Source: Pseudochelatococcus sp047501465
GTDB lineage: Bacteria > Pseudomonadota > Alphaproteobacteria > Rhizobiales > Beijerinckiaceae
DNA: 64,000 nucleotides
Reading direction: 5' to 3'
Assembly: GCF_047501465.1 (NCBI RefSeq)
Contig: NZ_JAZDRL010000001.1
Span: 434,001 to 498,000, forward strand
Shown: positions 26,941 to 36,101 of the stretch, in pieces
How the letters are laid out: each line of letters opens with the position of its first letter
Position numbering within the stretch: position 1 is the stretch's first letter
Made by a program: the position numbers and the translations under genes
The notes under the pieces: generated by a model
Told to the model about the DNA's origin: nothing
The model's input: the letters and a program-made list of their open reading frames with translations, nothing else
The model's database searches: none

Positions 26941-28821
26941 TTATGAGAGCCGCGTTGCACCATCCATAATCACGGTTGCTATTTGTGCTGCGCCGGTAGC
27001 AGCAATGAGTGCACCAAGACCAATCAATAGAGAGCGCCTACGCTCGATGATCGCCTCTGCATTGCTTTCTGGTATCGCATTGGCATTGTAACTGTGAGGA
27101 TACAACTGAGCTGTCGTCAGCCTCGTTTCATCAGCTGCGGCCATTGCAGCTCGCCGAGCAGCGGCGATGAAGCCTGTGGTTGCGCCAACGTTCTCGGTCA
27201 AGCCAACCGTCTTGCGCGCAAGAAGATCTTCAGGGCCATCAGATGCCAGGGCTTCAGAGGTGATGTCGTTGCTTTGCAAGCCCGCTTGCGCCAATGCCTT
27301 TGCAGCGCGAAGCTCGGGCTCGCCCGTGAAGAAGGTGCGCGCAGGAGCGGTGTCTATGCGGCGATTGCGAATGTCGTTCTCAAGCTGCGCAAGCCGGTCA
27401 ACAACGCGCTCCAATGTATTGTGAACGGCGTCGAGCGCGTCCTCTGCACGCACACTCAGCTCACGTGGCGTTGCATTATCGTCTGCTGATAGAGCAGCCA
27501 AAGCCTCATTGGCAGCTATTTGTGCCATGCGTTCCAGCGAAGCTGTATCAGCCAGAGGAAGGTCGCGCAATTGTAGTGATAAGTTGTTTACGGCTCTTTC
27601 AAGCGCTGTAAAACGTTCTCGCGTGTCAGATTCATCTGCGTTGGAGGCGTGTAATGTCTGACGTGTAACATCATCCAGGCGTTGCGCGAGCTGGCTGATC
27701 TGCTGAGCCAAAGTGTCGAGTGCGGCTGGACCGCTTGTTGATTGCTTCCGGCTTGATGCATGCAACGCTTCAATGTTCTCTGACAGGCTATGCACCATGT
27801 CTTCAAGCCGCACCAGATTGAGGGAGGGCTGTGAATCATCCAAGCGTAAATCAATACGATCCAGACGTGTCAACAACGCCGCAAGATTGGCGTTCTCACT
27901 CTTTTCCGAAATAGGAGAAAATGCAGTATCAAGCTGGCGTGATAGACCCTCCAGCCGTTCAAGGATTGCTTTTTGAGGCAGGTCTTCTGCAACACCAGAT
28001 TCCAGGCGCGCTAACTCAACCTGCTTTGAGCGAATATCGACAATTGCGCGCGCCAGTCGATCTTCGACTTTGAGTTGTTCAGCATCAGCAGGCGCCTCTT
28101 GGTGTGTAGGCGAGGAGGCGTGTACAACATTCAAACTATTGAGGATATCGCGCATCTGAGCAGCCAGTCGCTGTTCCATTGCCGGAAGCAGCTGCGTGCT
28201 CATCTCGTTTACATGCTGGGTGGTGACCTCTTTCAAGGAACCCGCAAGATCTTGAGGCAGATGCGTCAATTGCCGCTCTAGCCGCTTGATACGTTGTGCG
28301 ACAAGCGTCAATGTTTGTGCGAGGTCTGTGCTTGCCTGCTGTTGTGCTATGCTGGCGCGATGAATTTCTTCCAGTTGGCGATTTTCAGCGTGTTCAATGT
28401 AGCGCGCGAGGCCTGTCAATGCCTCCGCCAGGCGCATTGACTGTTCACGTGCTTGCTGTTCCTGGCGAGCTTGTGCATCCCGCAGAAGTTGCTCAATGGC
28501 ATGCGTCGATACGATCGCAGGATCTGACAGCGCTGTCCGTGAATTCTCTGGGCGCACATGCTTTGCGAGGTGCGCTGCGATCTCCGCCCATCGCAGATCG
28601 TGCGGAGTGGGGCTATCCTGCCGTGAAGACAGATCGCTTTCTGCTTGCTGGGTGATGGCGACATTGAGCCATTCGCCGATAGTCATCCCGGAGCGACGTG
28701 CGGCATCCTTTACAGCCTCGCGGGTTTGCGGGGCAATGCCTTTCACACTCCAGGGCGCTTGTTGCGCGTGGTTTGCCATAGCTTGGCTCATCATGACCCG
28801 GCGGTACCATTTAGTAAGCAT
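26941..28821 (-). CDS. PodJ-like polar localisation protein lacking the periplasmic domain
   Basis: The 626-residue protein opens (after about 20 variable residues) with APWSVKGIAPQTREAVKDAA and SGMTIGEWLNVAI, the conserved N-terminus of PodJ proteins, continues as a very long coiled coil from about 85 to 500, then has the GFIAAARRAAMAAADE block and one membrane segment (SLLIGLGALIAATGAAQIATVIM) just before the stop. Full PodJ proteins carry a periplasmic peptidoglycan-binding and Sel1-repeat region after that helix; here it ends eight residues later, and the downstream 250 bases contain no continuation in any frame that I can see. Alternative ATGs lie at 28794, 28791 and 28779. Confidence 0.75.
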   Translation of the reverse strand: MLTKWYRRVMMSQAMANHAQQAPWSVKGIAPQTREAVKDAARRSGMTIGEWLNVAITQQAESDLSSRQDSPTPHDLRWAEIAAHLAKHVRPENSRTALSDPAIVSTHAIEQLLRDAQARQEQQAREQSMRLAEALTGLARYIEHAENRQLEEIHRASIAQQQASTDLAQTLTLVAQRIKRLERQLTHLPQDLAGSLKEVTTQHVNEMSTQLLPAMEQRLAAQMRDILNSLNVVHASSPTHQEAPADAEQLKVEDRLARAIVDIRSKQVELARLESGVAEDLPQKAILERLEGLSRQLDTAFSPISEKSENANLAALLTRLDRIDLRLDDSQPSLNLVRLEDMVHSLSENIEALHASSRKQSTSGPAALDTLAQQISQLAQRLDDVTRQTLHASNADESDTRERFTALERAVNNLSLQLRDLPLADTASLERMAQIAANEALAALSADDNATPRELSVRAEDALDAVHNTLERVVDRLAQLENDIRNRRIDTAPARTFFTGEPELRAAKALAQAGLQSNDITSEALASDGPEDLLARKTVGLTENVGATTGFIAAARRAAMAAADETRLTTAQLYPHSYNANAIPESNAEAIIERRRSLLIGLGALIAATGAAQIATVIMDGATRLS

Positions 28822-29232
28822 TGCCTGATTGCTGTTTGGGATCAGGCTGATGCGGCAAAATCGAATCGTGCAAAACGAAAAGGTTCAGCACGTATTAGCT
28901 GCTCTGACTTTTGCCGCACAAGGTAAACATGATGTTAAAATAACGCTTTCAGCAGTACGCTATGCAGTGGAATTCGCGCTATGCCGATGCATCTGCATCC
29001 AGCTCTCCTGCGATGTGTAACGGAATAAATGATTGCAAACGGTTTAAGCGTAAAAACATGACTGGACGTTGGTATAAAAAACGTGGTAAACGCCAGCGCC
29101 AACTCAGTTACACATGTGCAGGGGTAGGGTGAGCGCCACCCCAAAGGTTGAAAAGGTTCTGCAGGCAATTCCAGCAGGGCGTCAGCCAACCGCATCCATG
29201 TGGTGACATTATTATATTAGGAAGGGTTGGCG
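28822..29232. other. Gene-free leader region upstream of guaB
   Basis: This 411-base stretch separates the divergent podJ-like gene and guaB. I see no convincing gene. It contains a hairpin GGGTG-AGCGC-CACCC at 29127-29141 about 90 bases before guaB and a basic 24-codon frame at 29058 without a ribosome binding site. It must hold the promoters of both neighbours, and its length suggests a long guaB leader. Confidence 0.5.
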
Positions 29233-30726
29233 ATGCCTGCTATGCGCGAAAAAATGATCCGTGAGGCTTTGACCTTCGATGATGTGCTCCTGCAGCCAGG
29301 ACACTCTGAAGTGATGCCCGGACAAGTTGATCTGCAGACGACGCTAACGCGCTCTATCTCGCTCAACCTGCCGATTATTGCATCTGCTATGGATACTGTA
29401 ACCGAGGCTCGCATGGCTATTGCCATGGCGCAAAGCGGCGGTCTTGGCGTTATCCACCGCAACTTCACGCCAGAGCAGCAGGCCGATCAAGTCCGCCTCG
29501 TGAAGAAGTACGAGTCGGGTATGGTTGTTAATCCGGTCACCATCCATCCCCATCAGAAGCTCGCCGAAGCGCTTGCCTTGATGAAGCAGCACTCGATTTC
29601 GGGTATTCCGGTGGTTGAAAAGGGTGCAAACGGCAATAACGGCAAGCTCGTTGGCATTCTGACGAACCGTGATGTGCGCTTCGCTACAAGCCCCGATCAA
29701 CCCATATCCGAGTTGATGACCAAGGATCGGCTGATTACTGTTCGTGAAGGCGTGGGGCAAGAAGAGGCCAAGCGCCTGCTGCATGAATTCCGCATTGAAA
29801 AGCTGCTTGTCGTCGATAATCACTATCGCTGCATCGGCCTCATTACGGTGAAGGATATCGAGAAACAGGTTGCGTATCCGAATGCCGCCAAGGATGCGCA
29901 GGGCCGGCTCCGCGTTGCTGCTGCCACTACAACGGGCGATGAAGGCTTTCTGCGCTGCGAGCTGTTGATCGATGCAGGGTGCGATATCCTTGTTGTTGAT
30001 ACGGCACATGGGCATTCCCAACGTGTGCTTGATATGGTTACGAAGGTCAAGAAACTCTCCAATGCTGTGCAGGTTATTGCCGGCAACGTGGCAACTGCAT
30101 CTGGCACAAAGGCGCTGATTGATGCAGGTGCAGATGCGGTCAAGATTGGTATTGGACCAGGTTCCATCTGCACCACGCGTATTGTTGCGGGTGTTGGTGT
30201 GCCACAGCTTACGGCGATTATGGATTCTGCTGAGGCAGCGCATGCTGCTGGTATTCCAGTGATTGCTGATGGTGGTATCAAGGTATCTGGCGATCTTGCG
30301 AAGGCGCTTGCTGCCGGCGCATCTTGTGCCATGGTTGGTTCGTTGCTCGCAGGCACTGATGAAACACCGGGTGAGGTGTTTCTCTGGCAGGGCCGTTCTT
30401 ATAAATCCTATCGTGGAATGGGTTCGGTTGGTGCCATGTCGCGCGGTTCGGCTGATCGCTATTTCCAGCAGGACATCAAGGATACACTGAAGCTCGTGCC
30501 AGAGGGCATTGAGGGGCAGGTGGCTTATAAGGGGAGCGTTGCGGCAGTCCTGCATCAGCTGGCTGGCGGTTTGCGCGCTGCGATGGGTTATACTGGCGCA
30601 CGCACGATTCCCGATCTGCAAGAGCGCGCAGAGTTCGTTCGTATCACCAATGCAGGCCTGCGGGAGAGCCACGTCCATGATGTGACGATCACCCGCGAAA
30701 GCCCTAACTATCCGAACCGGGGCTGA
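29233..30726 (+). CDS. guaB: IMP dehydrogenase
   Basis: NAD-dependent oxidation of IMP to XMP, the committed step to GMP; 497 residues. LTFDDVLLQPGHSEVMPG is near residue 12, two CBS domains span about 95-210, and the catalytic loop GIGPGSICTTRIVAGVG with the active Cys is near 306. The flap with the conserved Arg-Tyr lies near 410. The ATG at 29233 follows AAGGG; a TTG six bases earlier is rejected. The RsmB-type gene begins two bases after the stop, so they are co-transcribed. Confidence 0.96.
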   Translation: MPAMREKMIREALTFDDVLLQPGHSEVMPGQVDLQTTLTRSISLNLPIIASAMDTVTEARMAIAMAQSGGLGVIHRNFTPEQQADQVRLVKKYESGMVVNPVTIHPHQKLAEALALMKQHSISGIPVVEKGANGNNGKLVGILTNRDVRFATSPDQPISELMTKDRLITVREGVGQEEAKRLLHEFRIEKLLVVDNHYRCIGLITVKDIEKQVAYPNAAKDAQGRLRVAAATTTGDEGFLRCELLIDAGCDILVVDTAHGHSQRVLDMVTKVKKLSNAVQVIAGNVATASGTKALIDAGADAVKIGIGPGSICTTRIVAGVGVPQLTAIMDSAEAAHAAGIPVIADGGIKVSGDLAKALAAGASCAMVGSLLAGTDETPGEVFLWQGRSYKSYRGMGSVGAMSRGSADRYFQQDIKDTLKLVPEGIEGQVAYKGSVAAVLHQLAGGLRAAMGYTGARTIPDLQERAEFVRITNAGLRESHVHDVTITRESPNYPNRG

Positions 30727-30728
30727 TT

Positions 30729-32042
30729 ATGACGCCATCAGCGCGCATTGCCGCAGCTATTGAGGTGCTGGCGGACCTTGAAGTTCGCCGCCGCCCTGTC
30801 TCCGATGCCCTGCGCGAGTGGGGGCAGACGCATCGCTTTGCCGGATCGAAAGATCGCGCGGCATTGGCGAGCCTTGTTTATGATGCTCTGCGCCGGCGGG
30901 CATCAAGCATGTTTCTATTGGGTAGAGAAAGTCCACGTGCTGTGGTGCTGGGCATGTTACGGCTGGGGCGTGGGCTTGGCACGAAAGAGATTGAGAATCT
31001 GTTTTCGGGCGAGCGATTTGCGCCAGAAGCATTGAGCGCTGATGAGCGCCAACGTCTTGAAGCCCCAACACCTGATATGCCTGCCGCGTCAGCTGGTGAT
31101 TTTCCTGAGTGGCTGGAAGAGTCTTTCACGCGCGCGCTTGGCGATGATCTGATTGTTGAAACACAAGCACTGGCTGATCGAGCGCCAATTGATATTCGCG
31201 TCAATACGCTGAAAACAACGCGGGAGGCGCTACAAAACGCGCTTATGCACTTCGCGCCCGAACCGACGCCTCATGCGCCTGATGGCCTGCGGTTTCATGT
31301 GGGTGATGATGGCCGTGGCCCTGCGCTACAGGTGGAGCCTGAGTTCATACAAGGGCTTTATGAGATCCAGGATGAAGGTTCTCAGCTTGCTGCGCGTCTT
31401 ACGCTGGCAGCTCCAGGGGAGCAGGTGATTGACCTGTGTGCCGGCGCAGGTGGCAAGACACTGGCGCTTGCCGCGCAAATGGATAATCGCGGTCAGATTT
31501 ACGCAACTGACATTGACGCGCGCCGCTTGGCGGCGATTCATGCGCGGTTAGAGCGTTCAAGTGCACGCAATGTGCAACTGAGAGTCCCTCGTGGCCGTTA
31601 TGATCCCGTGCGCAATCCTGAAGTCGCAGATCCGTTGGCGGATCTTTCTGGCTCTGCTGATCTCGTGCTGGTCGATGCCCCTTGCACGGGCACGGGCACC
31701 TGGCGGCGTAATCCTGATGCCAAGTGGCGTCTTCGTCCGGGTGCGTTGAGTGAGCGGATTGCTGATCAAGCTATTGTGCTCGATCGTGCCGCTGCGCTTG
31801 TCAAATCAGGCGGGCGGATTGCGTATGTGACCTGCTCATTACTACCGGATGAAAATGATGATGCAATAGTGGGCTTCCTGGCCCGTCATGGTGGTTTTTC
31901 CATCATCAATCCGAAGGATGTCGCGGAGTTGGCAGGCTTGCCGCATTTGGCCGCCTTTGCCACGGAGGGCGGTGGCTTGTTATTATCGCCCCATCGCACA
32001 GATACGGATGGCTTTTACATTGCGATTTTACGCAAGCAGTGA
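30729..32042 (+). CDS. rsmB: RsmB/NOP-family rRNA cytosine-C5 methyltransferase
   Basis: S-adenosylmethionine-dependent RNA m5C methyltransferase of 437 residues. It has a NusB-like N-terminal helical region and the catalytic domain: VIDLCAGAGGKTLALAAQM near 236 (SAM site), VLVDAPCTGTGTWRRNPDA near 315 (motif IV with Pro-Cys) and YVTCSLLPDEND near 367 (motif VI, catalytic Cys). RsmB methylates C967 of 16S rRNA in E. coli; the target here could differ because NOP-family paralogues are hard to separate. A strong terminator follows. Confidence 0.88.
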   Translation: MTPSARIAAAIEVLADLEVRRRPVSDALREWGQTHRFAGSKDRAALASLVYDALRRRASSMFLLGRESPRAVVLGMLRLGRGLGTKEIENLFSGERFAPEALSADERQRLEAPTPDMPAASAGDFPEWLEESFTRALGDDLIVETQALADRAPIDIRVNTLKTTREALQNALMHFAPEPTPHAPDGLRFHVGDDGRGPALQVEPEFIQGLYEIQDEGSQLAARLTLAAPGEQVIDLCAGAGGKTLALAAQMDNRGQIYATDIDARRLAAIHARLERSSARNVQLRVPRGRYDPVRNPEVADPLADLSGSADLVLVDAPCTGTGTWRRNPDAKWRLRPGALSERIADQAIVLDRAAALVKSGGRIAYVTCSLLPDENDDAIVGFLARHGGFSIINPKDVAELAGLPHLAAFATEGGGLLLSPHRTDTDGFYIAILRKQ

Positions 32043-32059
32043 CAGGAAACTCAAAGTAA

Positions 32060-32091
32060 AAAACGGCGGATCATGTTTGATCCGCCGTTTT
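32060..32091 (+). terminator. Intrinsic terminator of the guaB-rsmB operon
   Basis: A perfect 14-base stem (AAAACGGCGGATCA with its complement) with the four-base loop TGTT ends in a TTTT run, 18 bases after the rsmB stop. The A-run and T-run arms make it potentially bidirectional, so it may also stop transcripts leaving der from the right. Confidence 0.9.
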
Positions 32092-32189
32092 AATTTATGC
32101 GTATTACAGCGCCTGATGTTCCGATTGGAACAGAACTGCGCTTTAATTTCTATATTTCACCGCAACTTGCGCTCGCAAACTGTTCTAGG

Positions 32190-33548
32190 TTATTTTTTCT
32201 TATCGTACGGATTGTCGCCTGAACGCAATGCCAGCCTGATTGGCGTGCCCTTAAGGCCAAATGTATCACGCAAACCATTCACGAGGTAACGCGTGTAAGA
32301 ACGCGGCAAATCGCTCAACTGATTACCGAATAACGCAAAATGCGGCGGGCGGCTCTTCACCTGCGTCATATATCGAATCTTGATGCGTCGCCCAGAGACG
32401 GCTGGAGGCGGATGACCATCCACCATATCTGCGAGCCATTTGTTGAGGCGGGCCGTGGAAATGCGCTCGTTCCAGACCGCATAAGCTTCCATGACTGTTT
32501 CCATGAGGGGATCGATTCCACGACCGGTCAAGCCTGATAGTGGAATAACCGATACGCCCTTCACTTGTGACAGCAGCCGCGCAGCATCCTCACGCAGTGT
32601 CTTTAACAGGCCGTGCTGGTCGGAAACGAGGTCCCATTTATTGAGACCGATGACAACTGCGCGCCCTTCCTTCTCGATCAGGTCTATAATAGTCAGATCC
32701 TGTTTTTCGAAAGGGATGGTGGCATCAAGCAGCACCACGACCACCTCAGCAAAGCGGATAGCCCGCAGGCCGTCAGCAACCGAAAGCTTTTCAAGCTTAT
32801 CTTCAATCCGGGCGCGCTTGCGCATGCCAGCGGTGTCGTAGAGCTTGATCGCATGGTCGCGCCATTGCCAGTCGAGTGAAATAGAATCACGCGTTATGCC
32901 AGCTTCAGGGCCCGTAAGGAGGCGTTCCTCACCGATCATCTGGTTGATGAGCGTTGATTTTCCAGCATTTGGTCGGCCGCAAATTGCAATTCTCAGAGGA
33001 CGATGCAGGTTGCCTTGCTCGTCCAAGCCATCTTCTTCTTCCTCGTCATCAGGCTCAGGAAAATATGGCATCAAGGCTTCGAGGAGATCCGAAGTACCTT
33101 CTCCATGTTCGGCGGAGAAGGGCACAGGGTCACCAAGACCAAGCGCAAATGCTTCATAAGCACCTTCAAGCCCAAGTTTGCCTTCAGCCTTATTGGCAAT
33201 GAGGATAACAGGCTTGCCGGAGCGACGTGCGAGATCAGCGAATTGCCGATCAGACGGAGTGACACCGATACGTGCATCGATAACAAACAGGATGATGTCG
33301 CAATCATCGATAGCCGTTTCGGTTTGCTGACGCATTCGGCCAGTCAGACTTTCGTCTGCTGCCTCTTCCAGTCCAGCGGTGTCAAATATCGGGAAGGTGA
33401 GATGCCCAAGGGTCGCCTCGCCCTCGCGCCTGTCACGTGTGACACCAGGCCGGTCATCGACCAGCGCGAGCTTACGCCCTACCAAACGGTTGAAGAGCGT
33501 CGATTTGCCGACATTAGGACGACCGATAATAGCGACCGCAGGGGTCAT
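32190..33548 (-). CDS. der: Ribosome-assembly GTPase Der (EngA)
   Basis: Essential tandem GTPase needed for 50S subunit maturation; 452 residues. G domain 1 has GRPNVGKSTLFNRL near 10, DTAGLEE near 58 and NKAEG near 118. G domain 2 has GRPNAGKSTLINQM near 187, DTAGMRKR near 234 and NKWD near 300. The KH-like C-terminal domain follows with IRYMTQVKSRPPHFALFGN. The ATG at 33548 has GGAG upstream; a GTG at 33563 is rejected. It is 39 bases downstream of the TPR gene on the same strand. Confidence 0.95.
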   Translation of the reverse strand: MTPAVAIIGRPNVGKSTLFNRLVGRKLALVDDRPGVTRDRREGEATLGHLTFPIFDTAGLEEAADESLTGRMRQQTETAIDDCDIILFVIDARIGVTPSDRQFADLARRSGKPVILIANKAEGKLGLEGAYEAFALGLGDPVPFSAEHGEGTSDLLEALMPYFPEPDDEEEEDGLDEQGNLHRPLRIAICGRPNAGKSTLINQMIGEERLLTGPEAGITRDSISLDWQWRDHAIKLYDTAGMRKRARIEDKLEKLSVADGLRAIRFAEVVVVLLDATIPFEKQDLTIIDLIEKEGRAVVIGLNKWDLVSDQHGLLKTLREDAARLLSQVKGVSVIPLSGLTGRGIDPLMETVMEAYAVWNERISTARLNKWLADMVDGHPPPAVSGRRIKIRYMTQVKSRPPHFALFGNQLSDLPRSYTRYLVNGLRDTFGLKGTPIRLALRSGDNPYDKKK

Positions 33549-33587
33549 GGTTGCTCCAAACACACAGAAGAAAGTAATAAGATTCAG

Positions 33588-34244
33588 TTAGTTGGCAGGT
33601 CCGCCGGCGACAATAGCCAGATAAACCTCCTGCACACGCCGGCGCAGGTTGGGAGGGGCTGCCGGATCAGTCATGATCTGGTCGAACCAACGCCCGGCTT
33701 CATCAAAATTGCCCGCATTTAGTGCCACAAGACCAAGGGTTTCCAGCGCTGTATAGCGCCATGGCTGGCCAGGAGCAGCGAGGGGCTGCAACGCGGCCTG
33801 CACTTCGTCAGGTGACAAGGTGCCTACCTGCAGCAAGGTTGCGCGCAGTCTGGCGAGGTCCCGCCACGTGGCATCAATAGATGAATCATTGGCGATTGCG
33901 GTAAATGCTGCGGCACCTGCTGCCGGATCCTTTGCACCCTCAAGCGCCGCGAGGCGGAAACGTGATAGCAGTTGATAGCCGGCTGGACCATCTGCGCTAA
34001 TGCTTGCGAGCGCTTGTTCTGCCTCATCGCTTTTACCATCACGGGCGGCCTGTAGAGCCTCTTCAAAGCGCGCGCCAGCCTGCTCGGCTGATTGCCTGTC
34101 GAGCCAGCGCCATGATTGCCAGCCGCCAACGCCTGCAATGATCAACACGATAATGGTGATCAGAAATGGAGCTAGCCGGCGAAAAAGCTTTGAGTAGCGA
34201 TCGCGGCGGAGATCTTCATCGATTTCGCGAAAAATGTCAGTCAT
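33588..34244 (-). CDS. YfgM-like membrane-anchored TPR protein
   Basis: A 218-residue protein with a cytoplasmic N-terminus (REIDEDLRRDRYSKLFRR), a membrane helix at about 26-46 and a periplasmic helical repeat domain fitting the TPR_21/YfgM family. E. coli YfgM works with PpiD near the Sec translocon. The order TPR gene then der is widely conserved (yfgM-bamB-der in gammaproteobacteria; bamB is absent here). The ribosome binding site is weak. Confidence 0.85.
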   Translation of the reverse strand: MTDIFREIDEDLRRDRYSKLFRRLAPFLITIIVLIIAGVGGWQSWRWLDRQSAEQAGARFEEALQAARDGKSDEAEQALASISADGPAGYQLLSRFRLAALEGAKDPAAGAAAFTAIANDSSIDATWRDLARLRATLLQVGTLSPDEVQAALQPLAAPGQPWRYTALETLGLVALNAGNFDEAGRWFDQIMTDPAAPPNLRRRVQEVYLAIVAGGPAN

Positions 34245-34340
34245 AGGTCACAGCTGTGATGGCCCGCAAAGGCAATTCTAGAAATAAAGCGAAGCGGACC
34301 ATTAACACAGTGGTGTGGCGAAAGCGAGATCACCATTGCA

Positions 34341-35321
34341 TTATATAAGAGGTTGCTCTGCATCAACGAATGCGCGCAGAAGATGGTGCGCAATTGCCAT
34401 TGGGCGAGGGGCTGTCAATCCGTCAGGATGGCTTTCAGAAAATAGAGTGCGCGCCTCTTCACGCGAAAACCATCGCGCATCTTCAAGTTCCAGATGATCG
34501 ATGGTGAGATCTGTGGTTATGGCCTTGGCGATGCATCCGATCATCAAGGAAGAAGGAAAAGGCCAAGGTTGCGAAGCGAGATAACACACGGCCCCTACTT
34601 GAATGCCAGCTTCTTCCTTGATTTCACGGCGCACGGCATCTTCAATGGTTTCGCCGGGTTCAATAAACCCTGCGAGTGCAGAGTACATTCCTGGTGCAAA
34701 CTGGGGTTGGCGCCCCAGAAGGCAGTGTTCGCCATCTGTTACAAGCATGATTACAACAGGGTCGACACGTGGAAAATGCTGGGCCTTGCAAGAGGGGCAG
34801 TCGCGTCTGAAGCCGCCTGTAAAGGCGAGAGTGGCCGTGCCGCAATTGGCACAAAATCCATGTCGTCGATGCCAGTCCATCAAGGCTTTGGCTTCTCCCA
34901 GCGGAGCAAGTTCATCAGCCGGCAAAAGCCCTTCTGATGCGATGGCCCGTAAATTGACGAGCTCAACATCTGTGCGGGCGCTGAAAGAATCGCTGAGTGA
35001 CGTCGGATAGAGCAAGCTAAAGATTGGGATATCATCGAGCATGCCGAGATAAGCACTCTCCTTTTCCTGTCCCAGCTCCATGGCTTCCTGCAGAGTGAAA
35101 AAAGCGCGTTGCGGCTCATTATTTGTTTTAAGAAGAGGTGTATCCCCAACCAGGATGAACGCCCGCGCTCTCTTATCCGCGCGGTGATATGCGACTTCTG
35201 ATTCGATTTCACGGCGCTCTGAATGGCGATTGAGACGGTTGCAGGCGAATGCCGTTTGCGCTGAAAGTTCGGGTGAAGCAATTATAGAAAAATCAGTTTT
35301 GGAAAGGAGTTTTCTGGTCAT
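34341..35321 (-). CDS. nudC: NADH pyrophosphatase / RNA decapping hydrolase NudC
   Basis: Nudix hydrolase that cleaves NADH and removes NAD caps from RNA; 326 residues. A zinc ribbon with two CxxC pairs (FCANCG and DCPSCK) lies near residues 155-175. The Nudix box GFIEPGETIEDAVRREIKEE is near 220-240, followed by SQPWPFPSSLM, the signature that separates NudC from other Nudix enzymes. The ATG at 35321 has AGGAAG upstream; a TTG at 35339 is less likely. Confidence 0.93.
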   Translation of the reverse strand: MTRKLLSKTDFSIIASPELSAQTAFACNRLNRHSERREIESEVAYHRADKRARAFILVGDTPLLKTNNEPQRAFFTLQEAMELGQEKESAYLGMLDDIPIFSLLYPTSLSDSFSARTDVELVNLRAIASEGLLPADELAPLGEAKALMDWHRRHGFCANCGTATLAFTGGFRRDCPSCKAQHFPRVDPVVIMLVTDGEHCLLGRQPQFAPGMYSALAGFIEPGETIEDAVRREIKEEAGIQVGAVCYLASQPWPFPSSLMIGCIAKAITTDLTIDHLELEDARWFSREEARTLFSESHPDGLTAPRPMAIAHHLLRAFVDAEQPLI

Positions 35322-35685
35322 TGTGCTTCCTACAAACAATTGGCGAGCGGCAATTTTTCTAACGAGGTGGGCATCCTAAAGCGATGCAGTGCATTTAACC
35401 AGCTGTGAGAAGACATGCAGAAAATAGCGCTTATATTGGCTATGCACGTTATGATTGATTTTTCAGCGTTTTTTATTGTGTGATTTAATCAGCGAAAAAA
35501 ACATCCCGAAATAGTATGTCGGAGCGCATTTTTATCCTTGACGTTGCCGTGTACTAGCCGCATTTACCTTCCATACACTTCGATATTGCGCATGTGCGCA
35601 GTTCGATCTCATCGGAAAAATCGGAAATCATGCCCAGCGACAGTATAAGTCGATCGCGTTTGCCGTCTTCGGCTTTCTGGATAGC

Positions 35686-35750
35686 CTGATCTTTTCGATC
35701 AGCTCACCCGGATCGGCCGTTTGACGGTCCGATCGACAGGAAGGTGAGCC
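35686..35750 (+). promoter_or_regulatory. Structured leader that can sequester a ribosome binding site
   Basis: Two hairpins lie directly before the small membrane-protein gene. Hairpin 1 is CTGATC-TTTTC-GATCAG (35686-35702). Hairpin 2 is GATCGG (35711) with CCGATC (35729) enclosing CCGT-TTG-ACGG. GCTCACC at 35702-35708 is also perfectly complementary to GGTGAGC at 35743-35749, which contains the Shine-Dalgarno region, so an outer 7-bp stem would enclose hairpin 2 and mask the site two bases before the ATG. Confidence 0.55.
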
Positions 35751-35751
35751 A

Positions 35752-35904
35752 ATGACCCCTGCCAAAATCAACCGTGGCCTCATGGCCGCACGCTATGAAG
35801 ACACCCGCAATGATCGCTCGGTAGCGTGGATGCTTGCGCTTATGCTTATGCTTGTGTTCCTGCCAGTTATAGGGGTATGGGCTGCAGCGTTTTTGTCGCG
35901 TTAA
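35752..35904 (+). CDS. 50-residue single-pass membrane protein, unknown function
   Basis: I do not recognise this protein. The frame begins with MTPAKINRGLMAARY, a charged segment (EDTRNDRS), then one hydrophobic helix from about residue 25 to 48 (VAWMLALMLMLVFLPVIGV) and ends in SR. The ATG is preceded by AGGAAGGTGAG at good spacing, and the hydrophilic-to-helix layout is that of a real small protein. It is convergent with icd and lies alone between nudC and icd. The leader can fold over its ribosome binding site. Stress or envelope roles are typical for such proteins, but none can be claimed. Confidence 0.65.
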   Translation: MTPAKINRGLMAARYEDTRNDRSVAWMLALMLMLVFLPVIGVWAAAFLSR

Positions 35905-36064
35905 GGCAAGTGCGATTGAGTTATACGCATCTCATTAATTTCGATGCTGCAGATATTGATATCGCTTAATGATATATTGGAATAATTACTGAGATTGTTC
36001 TCTATGTAATGCTTCAATGTAATCAATGTTTATATTGGGCGGATTTATTCTTTTGCAGAAAGAT

Positions 36065-36094
36065 GCGCCCCTTCTATATGGGAAGAAGGGGCGC
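36065..36094 (-). terminator. Terminator of icd
   Basis: A perfect 11-base stem (GCGCCCCTTCT with its complement) and an eight-base loop lie eight bases after the icd stop on the minus strand, followed by a short T-rich run. Confidence 0.75.
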
Positions 36095-36101
36095 CGTGTT
36101 T

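Noticed and set aside
29058..29132. Basic 24-codon frame in the guaB leader
   Set aside because: No ribosome binding site and nothing to suggest a leader peptide for purine control.
29344..30678. 444-codon open frame antisense to guaB
   Set aside because: No ribosome binding site and no family similarity. It mirrors guaB codon use; the sense frame has every IMP dehydrogenase motif.
33003..33722. 239-codon frame antisense to der and the TPR gene
   Set aside because: It spans two real genes and their gap on the opposite strand, with no recognisable domain.
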